Source of the DNA: Ardenticatenales bacterium
GTDB taxonomy: Bacteria > Chloroflexota > Anaerolineae > Promineifilales > UBA4811
Assembly (NCBI GenBank): GCA_013139935.1
Contig: WSZX01000096.1
Span: 1-5,275 of the forward strand
Direction of reading: 5' to 3'
Length of the DNA stretch: 5,275 nucleotides
Numbering within the stretch: position 1 is the first letter of the stretch; every line of letters begins with the position of its first letter. Below the pieces are notes generated by a model. The model was not told where the DNA came from. It did not search any database and saw nothing but the letters and a program-made list of their open reading frames with translations. A program made the position numbers and the translations under genes. Of this stretch, positions 1-5,275 are shown piece after piece.

Positions 1-986
1 ATTGTCCAACCTGCCAGGCACCCCTGATAGCCGGTTCCGTCCAATGTCCAGCGTGTGGACAGGACCTATGCATTGACTGCTGCGCTCCCTTGCAGCCCCA
101 CTCGACATCCTGTCCGCGGTGTGGAGCCGCCTATGGCATCTACTGCACCGACTGCAACGCTGACGTCCCCCCTGGCGCCGCCACCTGCCCAGAATGCGGC
201 GCCCAGTTTGAGGATCACGACGGGCCTCCCGCGACCCTGCCCGCGGCCCCGCCCGCGGCCCGGAACGAGAGCCTGTTTGACGGTCGCTGCCCCAGCTGTG
301 ACTTGGCTCTGGACCTTGAAGACGGCTATTGCACCGAATGCGGCCAATCCCTCTGCCCCGCCTGCGGGGCGGCAGTGGATGAGGACGACGACCAGTGCCC
401 TCAATGCCACACTGCACTCTTTTTTGGGTGTCCGTTGTGCCGCCAGCAGTTGCTGGCGGCTACCTCTATCTGCCCGCAGTGCGATGCATTCTTTGCGCGC
501 CGGTGCTCGCAGTGCAATCACATCATCCTGGGTGCGCCTGCCTCTTGCCCCTCCTGTGACCAGCCACTAAGCTACCACCAACGGCCGGCGGGGCACCGCC
601 TCATTCTGTCTTCCCACATCGCCTGCCAGACGTGCGGCTCAAGCTTTGACCCACTGATCACTCCCTGCCCCGCCTGCCGAACTCGCGTCTGCCCAGGCTG
701 CCTGCGCAAACTCTACCCGGACGACACCGGTTGCCCATCGTGCGGTGCCGGTCTGCCCACCCACCAATTCACGCCCTGCCCCGGATGCGGAGAGATTCTC
801 GAAATCGGGACCATGCAGTGCTCCTCCTGCGAGCAAGATATCTGCTCCGAATGCGGAGCGGCGGTTGCCGGAGATGCTTGCCCCGACTGTGGCGCACAGT
901 TTGAGAGCTACTGCCCCCACTGTGAGACGCCACTGGAGGCCAGCCAGCAAAAGTGCCCCCGGTGTGGCCTGGACTTTGACGACTAG
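1..986 (+). CDS. Multi-zinc-ribbon protein, 5'-truncated by the window edge
   Basis: The reading frame is open from base 3 to the TAG at 984-986, giving 327 visible residues; the true start lies upstream. Nearly the whole protein is zinc ribbon. I count 24 CxxC knuckles forming 12 units. Eleven have exactly CxxC-x10-CxxC spacing; the eleventh unit has x8. Linkers between units are mostly 4 residues (GQDL, GQSL, RTRV, EQDI) or 7 residues, with longer breaks of 30, 22 and 11. The 30-residue break (about residues 66-95) is Ala/Pro-rich. Each unit should bind one Zn(II) through four Cys, as in double-zinc-ribbon (DZR-type) families. No catalytic domain, signal peptide or membrane segment is visible, so the visible part is probably cytoplasmic and acts in protein or nucleic-acid binding; the partner is unknown. 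A missing N-terminal part could carry another domain. An in-frame TTG at 90 is not a credible start because ribbons 1 and 2 lie at or across it. Zinc-ribbon identity is strong; function is not assignable. Confidence 0.9.
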   Translation, partial: CPTCQAPLIAGSVQCPACGQDLCIDCCAPLQPHSTSCPRCGAAYGIYCTDCNADVPPGAATCPECGAQFEDHDGPPATLPAAPPAARNESLFDGRCPSCDLALDLEDGYCTECGQSLCPACGAAVDEDDDQCPQCHTALFFGCPLCRQQLLAATSICPQCDAFFARRCSQCNHIILGAPASCPSCDQPLSYHQRPAGHRLILSSHIACQTCGSSFDPLITPCPACRTRVCPGCLRKLYPDDTGCPSCGAGLPTHQFTPCPGCGEILEIGTMQCSSCEQDICSECGAAVAGDACPDCGAQFESYCPHCETPLEASQQKCPRCGLDFDD

Positions 987-987
987 C

Positions 988-1023
988 GCTCTTCTGGAAC
1001 CCGCCCGCCCCGGGGGCAAGAGC
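988..1023. repeat. Inverted repeat just after the zinc-ribbon gene
   Basis: GCTCTT (988-993) and AAGAGC (1018-1023) are perfect six-base inverted arms starting one base after the TAG. A second small GC stem, GCCC/GGGC (1007-1010 with 1014-1017), can stack inside the right arm, leaving bases 994-1006 unpaired. It could stop or stabilise the upstream transcript, but no T-run follows, so it is not a standard intrinsic terminator. Confidence 0.35.
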
Positions 1024-1058
1024 CCAAACCCGGTGTGCAAAGGCAACGGAATGACGGC

Positions 1059-1077
1059 CGGCCGCCTCTGTCGGCCG
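1059..1077. repeat. Short GC hairpin in the convergent gap
   Basis: CGGCCG at 1059-1064 and again at 1072-1077 can form a six-base-pair stem with a seven-base loop. It lies between two convergent genes, where bidirectional transcript ends are expected. There is no T-tract on either side, and in GC-rich DNA such a stem can occur by chance. Confidence 0.25.
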
Positions 1078-1259
1078 CTGCGCCAAGGAGAGCGGCGGGC
1101 AGGGCCTGAGGGAATCTCTTCAATGTTGGCCGCGATGAGCCTCGCCATCCACACCTGGCGGCAGGAAAGGCGTGGCTCCAGGACAAACAACAACCGCATG
1201 ATTCGCCATCAAGCGCCCACGCCGGTTTTGATCAGGGAGTGTGACCCTGGAGGTGCCAC

Positions 1260-1868
1260 CTAATCATCGTAGATGGTCCATGTTGACCAATCGTCGGTCA
1301 GGTCCACCGCCAGTTCTTCAACCAGATCGCTACCCTCCCCCACGCAGTCCTGGGCCAGAAGATCATACACACCGGTATCAACATAGAATACGCGCTGCTC
1401 ACCAGCAAAGATGCTCTCGGCCCCGCCCAGCCAGTCGCTGCCCCACTCCTCATTGTCGGACAGCGAGATGAATACGTAGCAGATCTCGGTGGAGGATTGA
1501 TTGTCCAGTAGCAGCCCTACAACACCAGAAGCGCCGACGGTGATCGTGACGTCGGAGGAAACCTCAGAAGCCGATTCCACAGGTATGGCATCGCAATCCC
1601 GGAGCATAACATCGTAGGTCCCCTCATCCAGGTCAAAGGATCTGGAATCGCCGGGCTCGATTATCTCATCCTCCGCCATTAGATCATCTCCCCATTCCTC
1701 GTCGGTCTCGACGGAGATCTGCACATAACAGACGTCATAGGGGCTCCTGTTCACAACTTTGATCTGGAACGCACCATCGGGCGGCTCTTCGCCATCACCC
1801 GAGCTTCCTCCACACGCCAGCGACAGCAAGAACAGACTGAATATAACAATAGCAAGCGGTCGTCTCAT
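1260..1868 (-). CDS. Small acidic lipoprotein with two tandem 83-residue domains
   Basis: The protein has 202 residues. I chose the ATG at 1868 because GGAGGAG lies three bases upstream and because the product then begins with a classic lipoprotein signal: MRR, a hydrophobic run (residues 5-18), then Cys19. The lipobox SLAC has Ser at -3 instead of the usual Leu, a tolerated variant. A Gly/Ser/Asp/Glu tether (20-33) follows. The rest is a gap-free duplication: residues 40-92 align with 123-175 at an 83-residue offset, with 23 of 53 identities by eye. Shared marks are CYVxIS (C47, C130), EEWG (57-60, 140-143), G-x-x-R-x-F, D-x-G-x-YD and DC (C92, C175). The Cys pair is 45 residues apart in both copies, so one disulfide per domain is plausible outside the cell. 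The pattern recalls beta-rich 'IYISPS...WG.dlL' domains in extracytoplasmic bacterial proteins; I cannot name a family. It is transcribed alone. Function unknown. Further in-frame codons up to an ATG at 1934 lie upstream of this signal and are unlikely to be used. Confidence 0.88.
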   Translation of the reverse strand: MRRPLAIVIFSLFLLSLACGGSSGDGEEPPDGAFQIKVVNRSPYDVCYVQISVETDEEWGDDLMAEDEIIEPGDSRSFDLDEGTYDVMLRDCDAIPVESASEVSSDVTITVGASGVVGLLLDNQSSTEICYVFISLSDNEEWGSDWLGGAESIFAGEQRVFYVDTGVYDLLAQDCVGEGSDLVEELAVDLTDDWSTWTIYDD

Positions 1869-1871
1869 GAT

Positions 1872-1878
1872 CTCCTCC
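1872..1878 (-). promoter_or_regulatory. Shine-Dalgarno site of the small lipoprotein gene
   Basis: On the minus strand the bases read GGAGGAG followed by ATC and then ATG (1868-1866). This near-perfect anti-16S match fixes the start at 1868 rather than at the in-frame upstream ATG at 1934. Confidence 0.85.
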
Positions 1879-2052
1879 AAAGTATTGTATGGGTGTTGCA
1901 CATCAACCTGGACAGCACATTTCCGGCCCACCAAGTGGCGAGGTCGGAGCCCGTTCTCAACAACGAGAGACGCTCAAGCGATCAAGCGAGATCGCCGCCC
2001 ATTTGGGATAACGGCCCGCGATTTCGGCAGGCCGCACGCTATACGTGATCTG

Positions 2053-2077
2053 CCCAACCTCGACAATACCAGTTGGG
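2053..2077. repeat. Inverted repeat CCCAAC-N13-GTTGGG
   Basis: Perfect six-base arms at 2053-2058 and 2072-2077 are separated by 13 bases. The size and spacing would suit either a dimeric regulator site or a small hairpin in the divergent intergenic region. No regulator gene is present in the window, so this is only a structural observation. Confidence 0.25.
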
Positions 2078-2111
2078 GCATGTCAGGACTGATGCGGTGC
2101 AAGTCTCCACA

Positions 2112-2124
2112 GCGATTATATCGC
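2112..2124. repeat. 13-bp palindrome GCGAT-TAT-ATCGC
   Basis: Perfect five-base arms flank a three-base AT centre. It could be an operator half-site pair for one of the divergent genes, but it is far from both start codons (about 224 bp from 2348), and a palindrome this short can occur by chance. Confidence 0.2.
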
Positions 2125-2182
2125 GCCGCCGGCTGCCAGGCAAACATTTGGTCTGAGCGTGTCGAAAAACAGACAAGATGCC

Positions 2183-2259
2183 GTTCCCTCTGCAGTTCCG
2201 CGCCGTAAAAGGGAAACTGTAGGGGGCATTGGGGCGCTTTGCGCCTCGCCCCCCCTACA
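2183..2259. repeat. Compound hairpin, probable REP/MITE-like dispersed element
   Basis: Two adjacent stem-loops. The first pairs GTTCCC (2183-2188) with GGGAAAC (2211-2217, one bulged A), or alternatively CAGTT (2193-2197) with AACTG (2215-2219). The second has a perfect nine-base outer stem, TGTAGGGGG (2218-2226) with CCCCCTACA (2251-2259), an asymmetric interior loop, and an inner stem GGCGC/GCGCC (2233-2237, 2241-2245) closed by TTT. Strong G-run/C-run hairpins with TGTAGGGG/CCCCTACA ends are a common look for intergenic repeats in Chloroflexota and other environmental genomes. Copy number cannot be seen from this window. No T-tract follows on the + strand, so it is not a simple terminator. 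Confidence 0.5.
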
Positions 2260-2309
2260 TCTCCCCATCCCAGCAAGCGACTCTTATTCCACACCCTCGG
2301 TTTTTTGTG

Positions 2310-2338
2310 TTGTTCGCGATTAGTAGTCATGGTATAGT
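2310..2338 (+). promoter_or_regulatory. Sigma-70-like promoter of the propeller/lipoprotein operon
   Basis: TTGTTC (2310-2315) and TATAGT (2333-2338) are separated by 17 bases. The -10 box matches TATAAT at five of six positions; the -35 keeps TTG. Transcription would start near 2344-2346, only a few bases before the ATG at 2348. No Shine-Dalgarno sequence lies upstream of that ATG, which fits leaderless translation. Confidence 0.5.
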
Positions 2339-2347
2339 CATGCGGCG

Positions 2348-4831
2348 ATGCGGTCAATAGTCATTTCACGCCTGCGTTCGGTTCTTGTGGTGCTTGCCCT
2401 TCCCTGGCAGTGGCTGAAGAACAGGCTGGCGCGGCTGGGGCAGGCAGTTAGGCGGGGGTCACAGGCAGCCCAAGAACTCCTCGGCCGCATGGGAATCACC
2501 CTGCGCACCACCCTTAGCCGGATTGGACTGACCTTCAGACGGCCCATCCACTGGCTCTTGTCCCTTCTGCGCAGGCGGGCCAGCCAGCTCTGGCTGATTG
2601 CACACAGATCACTGGCCGCCCTCTGGCAGCGGCTGGGAATCTGCCAGCAAAGAGTACGCAGAGCTCTGCACTGGACACTGGCAACCCTCTGGCGGCCAGT
2701 GAGCTGGATTGGCGTGCGCCTCTATCGGCCGCTCCGCACGTTGGCACTCCTGATCTGGGGGGCAACGCTTTGGATAGCACCCTATCTTTGGGAAGAGATC
2801 GGCCGGCTGGGAGTGGCAGCGCGGCACCTGCTCTGGGTGGCAACCTGGCCGCTGGTGGCGCCAGCTCGACTGTTGTGGCGCCGGGCCATCGGCCCCTGTC
2901 TTGCCCACATCCGGGATTGGATCACACTTTGGTTTCTCATCATCGGCCGCGCCGCGCGTTCCAGGTGGACGGTACACCAGGCGCGACGGCGGGTACGCGA
3001 GAAAGAGAAACTCGCACTGATCCGCAACCAGCCACGATTGGCCCTATCAGCGCGGCGCAAGTGGGTTCGTCTGGCGGTCACCATGGCTGCTCTCAATCTG
3101 ATCCTACTCGTCCTCTGGGTCCGCACGGCGAGCCACAAAAGACAGCCCGAAGAGACAGGGATAGCTCTGCTGCCCCCTAGCCCCACCCAAAGCCCGACGG
3201 CCTCACCGACGCCGTCACCATCGCCCAGCCCCACCCCACTGCCCACTCTCATCGCGGTGGCTCCCGCCCCCACTCCGGACTATCTGTCAGCCGGAGGCAG
3301 CGTAGCCTTTGTGGTTCGGCACGGCGGGAACGACGATATCTACGCGCTTTCCATCAGTCGGGAAAGACCGGCCCGCCTCACCAACGACCCGGCCGACGAC
3401 CGGGATCCGGCCTGGTCACCGGACGGCCGTGTGTTGAGCTTTGCCTCCCGGCGGGCTGGAAACTGGGATCTATACCTGCTGGATGTCGCCAGTCTGGCAG
3501 TGACCCGGTTAACCCGAAACATCGCCTTTGATGCCAATCCTTCCTGGTCACCCGACGGGCAGTGGCTGGTGTTTGAATCCTACCGCGAGGAGAACATGGA
3601 CATCTACATCATGCCTGTCACCGGAGGCGATCCGATTCGGCTGACTATGCATCCAGCAGCCGACTATGCGCCAACCTGGGCCCCGTCCGGCCGGCACATA
3701 GCCTTTGTGTCTTGGCGCACCGGCAATCCAGACATACACCTCCTTGCGCTCGATGACGCCCGCGATGAAGCTGCCGTCAACATCAGCCGTTCGTCCGACA
3801 TTGAAGAAGATCACCCGAGCTGGCATCCTGGTGGTGACTATCTGGCCTTTACCGGGCGCAGCGGGAGTCAGCAATTGGTGTATGTCCAACCGATGTTGAA
3901 CAGTCTGCCCTCGGACAATCCGGTCAACATTGGCCAGGGAAAAGAACCGACCTGGGCGCCAAGCGGACACGCGGTACTGTACGTCCATTGTGCAGGCGCC
4001 AGACAGTTCCTGCTGGCCAGCAGTGTGAATGGCTGGGGAGCAGCGCCCCAGGTGTACCTAGATGAACACCCGCTGCACGCCCCTGCCTGGAGTGCTGCCG
4101 CGCTGCCGCCTGGGCTTGCCATCGCTGATGTGCTGGTGGGAGACGATCCGCCCCTGTACCTAGAGTCAATAGCCGACCCGGCTGCCCACGCACCACATTA
4201 CACACTGGTGACCCTTGATGAGGTCCAGGTCGCCGGTCCCTATCTGAACGACCGCGTGGATGACTCTTTCCAGGCGCTTCGGGCCGCAGTCATCGAGCAG
4301 GCCGGCTGGGATTTCCTGGCCGCACTGGATAAGATATGGGAACCGATGGACGCAGTGCCCCCCCCGGGGCTCAACGCCGAGAGTTGGAACAAGACCGGCC
4401 GGGCCTTTGACATCGCTCGCGATCTGAACTCTGGCTACCGGCCCCTGGTGGAAGTGGTGCGCGAGTTGGATGGGGCCACCACCTGGTGGCGACTGTACGT
4501 TCGAACCAGGCGCCAGGACGGGAGCCAGGGAGAGCCTTTGCGCACGCGACCCTGGAGCTTTCAAGCGCGTTACAGTGGAAACATCGTGGACTATGAATCG
4601 GGCGGCAGGGTCAAGGCCGCCATCCCGGTCGGGTATTATGTAGACTTTACCCAGATGGCAGGCGATCATGACTGGGAACGCGTCCCGGCCGCCGCCACAT
4701 GGCGCACCAATTTCCCCGCCACCCAGTTCTGGCACCACGAGAAGCGGCAAGGGCTGGACTGGGATGCTGCCATGTGGGAACTGTACAGCGCCAAGGATTT
4801 GCAGCAAGCCGTCGAAGGTTTTGCGCCATGA
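2348..4831 (+). CDS. Membrane-anchored TolB-like propeller with degenerate M15-like domain
   Basis: 827 residues. Residues 1-238 are strikingly basic and aromatic (about 41 Arg, 4 Lys, 18 Trp, 6 acidic), with repeated Leu/Trp-Arg stretches that look like amphipathic or interfacial helices. RRK (236-238) precedes one strong transmembrane helix (239-258), predicting a cytoplasmic N-terminus and an outside C-terminus. A Pro/Ser/Thr linker (276-312) leads to a PD40/TolB beta-propeller (316-590): Trp at 356, 400, 444, 492, 536 and 581 recurs every 44-48 residues, mostly within P-x-W-x-P-x-G, giving six blades with the last strand closing on the first. The C-terminal domain (about 606-822) resembles M15 peptidases. 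S679-x-N681-x-x-G-x-A-x-D688 matches the SxHxxGxAxD motif but has Asn for the zinc His, and QFWH (793-796) matches ExWH with Gln for the catalytic Glu. I infer a non-catalytic, possibly wall-binding domain. The start is set by the promoter spacing; no Shine-Dalgarno is present. The last four bases overlap the next gene. The propeller is confident, the M15 relation tentative. Confidence 0.9.
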   Translation: MRSIVISRLRSVLVVLALPWQWLKNRLARLGQAVRRGSQAAQELLGRMGITLRTTLSRIGLTFRRPIHWLLSLLRRRASQLWLIAHRSLAALWQRLGICQQRVRRALHWTLATLWRPVSWIGVRLYRPLRTLALLIWGATLWIAPYLWEEIGRLGVAARHLLWVATWPLVAPARLLWRRAIGPCLAHIRDWITLWFLIIGRAARSRWTVHQARRRVREKEKLALIRNQPRLALSARRKWVRLAVTMAALNLILLVLWVRTASHKRQPEETGIALLPPSPTQSPTASPTPSPSPSPTPLPTLIAVAPAPTPDYLSAGGSVAFVVRHGGNDDIYALSISRERPARLTNDPADDRDPAWSPDGRVLSFASRRAGNWDLYLLDVASLAVTRLTRNIAFDANPSWSPDGQWLVFESYREENMDIYIMPVTGGDPIRLTMHPAADYAPTWAPSGRHIAFVSWRTGNPDIHLLALDDARDEAAVNISRSSDIEEDHPSWHPGGDYLAFTGRSGSQQLVYVQPMLNSLPSDNPVNIGQGKEPTWAPSGHAVLYVHCAGARQFLLASSVNGWGAAPQVYLDEHPLHAPAWSAAALPPGLAIADVLVGDDPPLYLESIADPAAHAPHYTLVTLDEVQVAGPYLNDRVDDSFQALRAAVIEQAGWDFLAALDKIWEPMDAVPPPGLNAESWNKTGRAFDIARDLNSGYRPLVEVVRELDGATTWWRLYVRTRRQDGSQGEPLRTRPWSFQARYSGNIVDYESGGRVKAAIPVGYYVDFTQMAGDHDWERVPAAATWRTNFPATQFWHHEKRQGLDWDAAMWELYSAKDLQQAVEGFAP
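4814..4818 (+). promoter_or_regulatory. Ribosome binding site of the downstream lipoprotein gene
   Basis: GAAGG lies nine bases before the ATG at 4828, inside the last codons of the propeller gene. Together with the ATGA overlap it supports initiation at 4828 by coupled translation. Confidence 0.5.
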
Positions 4832-5275
4832 AGTTGATGACCTGGGCCGGCCGCTGCGTGGCCTCTCTGCTCGTGAGTGGTCTCCTTGCAGCATGCAACC
4901 CTGCCCCACCGCTGGTCCCCACCTCCACTCTGATGCCCACTGCCGCCTTCCCCACTAGCCTACCTACCGTCGAACCCGAGCCCATCTTGCCTCCCACGTC
5001 CTCAGTATCGCCGCCTGGCGCAACACCGCCACCGCCACCAACGCCACCACCGACTCCGGCGCCAGCAACGACTCAAACCGCCCCCACCCATCCCACCTCA
5101 CCAGCACCAGGAATGCGCGCGGGCGACGCAGAACTCTTGTTCGCCGCGCCAGTACCCTCGGCGGCCGAAATCATGGAATGGCGGCCGCCCTGTGTCCCGG
5201 TTCCTCATGCGCTGCATCCCAATGACCACTACTGGCTGCGTCGGCCGATACCATCCGGCCACGTAGATTGGGGAT
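4828..5275 (+). CDS. Pro/Thr-stalk lipoprotein, candidate M23 peptidase, 3'-truncated
   Basis: The frame is open from the ATG at 4828 to the window edge, giving 149 residues. Residues 1-22 form a lipoprotein signal ending in the canonical lipobox LAAC (Cys23), so the product should be anchored to the outer face of the cytoplasmic membrane. Residues 24-95 are a stalk of Pro, Thr, Ser and Ala, including runs such as PPPPPTPPPTPAP. A folded domain begins near residue 97; its 'NDHYWLRRPIPSG' stretch (132-144) resembles, from memory, the segment just before the LytM/M23 domain of Chloroflexota peptidoglycan endopeptidases. The catalytic motifs (HxxxD and HxH) would lie beyond the window, so activity cannot be judged. 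ATGA (4828-4831) overlaps the upstream stop codon, the usual sign of an operon with translational coupling. Pairing with a propeller/M15-like protein supports a wall role. The lipoprotein call is confident; M23 is inference. Confidence 0.8.
   Translation, partial: MKLMTWAGRCVASLLVSGLLAACNPAPPLVPTSTLMPTAAFPTSLPTVEPEPILPPTSSVSPPGATPPPPPTPPPTPAPATTQTAPTHPTSPAPGMRAGDAELLFAAPVPSAAEIMEWRPPCVPVPHALHPNDHYWLRRPIPSGHVDWG

Larger units (their letters stand above)
987..1259. other. Convergent intergenic region without a gene
   Basis: This stretch separates the stop codons of the zinc-ribbon gene (+) and the small lipoprotein gene (-). Open frames here on both strands are continuations of out-of-frame shadows of the flanking genes. 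They have no ribosome binding site and no recognisable protein character. Apart from the two inverted repeats listed separately, I see nothing in it. Confidence 0.6.
1869..2347. other. Divergent intergenic region (479 bp)
   Basis: This region lies between the divergently transcribed lipoprotein and propeller genes. It holds the lipoprotein ribosome binding site, a perfect tandem TCAAGCGA pair (1974-1981, 1982-1989), small inverted repeats at 2053-2077 and 2112-2124, a compound hairpin at 2183-2259, and a promoter at 2310-2338. A minus-strand frame crosses it from about 2357 to 1974, but it has no ribosome binding site, runs through the hairpin element, and has no protein-like composition. I see no tRNA or recognised structured RNA. 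Confidence 0.6.

Noticed and set aside
90..92. TTG at 90 as start of the zinc-ribbon gene
   Set aside because: The frame is open upstream to base 3 and encodes further CxxC knuckles in register with the array; a start here would cut through ribbon 2.
55..570. Long + strand frame overlapping the zinc-ribbon gene
   Set aside because: It is an out-of-frame shadow rich in Pro/Ala/Arg from GC-biased codons, while the overlapping frame has perfectly periodic Cys knuckles.
745..1263. Frame across the zinc-ribbon 3' end and the convergent gap
   Set aside because: Most of it overlaps the ribbon gene; it has no ribosome binding site and no recognisable protein features in the unique part.
1884..1889. 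TACAAT on the minus strand as -10 box of the small lipoprotein gene
   Set aside because: It would place the transcript start inside the Shine-Dalgarno sequence, and no fitting -35 lies 16-18 bases upstream.
2301..2306. T6 run as the tail of an intrinsic terminator
   Set aside because: The nearest hairpin ends at 2259, over 40 bases away, and no gene on the + strand ends in this region.
1974..2357. Minus-strand frame (127 codons) in the divergent intergenic region
   Set aside because: It runs straight through the compound hairpin and the promoter, lacks a Shine-Dalgarno site and has low-complexity, Arg-rich content typical of translated repeat elements.
3173..3283. Repetitive CCCAGCCCCACC-type DNA as a CRISPR or satellite
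   Set aside because: It encodes the in-frame Pro/Ser/Thr linker of the propeller protein; there are no spacers or fixed repeat length.
4166..4909. Long minus-strand frame (247 codons) opposite the propeller 3' end
   Set aside because: It is antisense to a strongly supported domain and to the coupled lipoprotein start, with no initiation signals; a GC-codon shadow.

Overview
The window looks like chromosomal DNA of a GC-rich, probably uncultivated member of the Chloroflexota, most likely Anaerolineae or a related class. This is inferred from protein style, not from a marker gene. The signs are a membrane-anchored TolB/PD40 beta-propeller behind a Pro-Thr-Ser linker, a lipoprotein with the same kind of Pro/Thr stalk, a Cys-rich multi-ribbon protein, and a small acidic lipoprotein with a 'CYVxIS...EEWG' domain. 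There is no rRNA, tRNA, transposase, CRISPR array or phage gene.

Layout: (1) Positions 1-986, + strand: the 3' part of a gene for a protein made almost entirely of zinc ribbons, 12 CxxC-x10-CxxC units in what is visible. Its start lies upstream of the window. (2) Positions 987-1259: a convergent intergenic gap with two GC-rich inverted repeats and no credible gene. (3) Positions 1260-1868, - strand: a small secreted lipoprotein built from two tandem 83-residue copies of one domain. (4) Positions 1869-2347: a divergent intergenic region with several small inverted repeats, a compound hairpin at 2183-2259 that looks like a dispersed REP/MITE-type element, and a good sigma-70-like promoter placed so close to the next start codon that the mRNA may be leaderless. 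(5) Positions 2348-4831, + strand: an 827-residue membrane protein. It has a very basic Arg/Trp-rich N-terminal region, one strong transmembrane helix, a Pro/Ser/Thr linker, a six-bladed TolB-like propeller, and a C-terminal domain resembling a degenerate M15-type (VanY/VanX-like) peptidase. (6) From 4828 to the window end, + strand: the start of a lipoprotein with a Pro/Thr stalk, overlapping the previous gene by four bases (ATGA). Its first domain residues recall the N-terminal side of Chloroflexota M23 peptidases.

Genes 5 and 6 are almost certainly co-transcribed and translationally coupled. Both place their C-terminal domains outside the cytoplasmic membrane. Together they suggest a cell-wall-binding or cell-wall-remodelling pair: a propeller with a probably inactive M15-like domain, next to a candidate active endopeptidase. 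The fold names for the two peptidase-like domains come from motif reading and memory of the families and need a profile or structure comparison. The zinc-ribbon gene and the small lipoprotein have no evident functional link to this pair.
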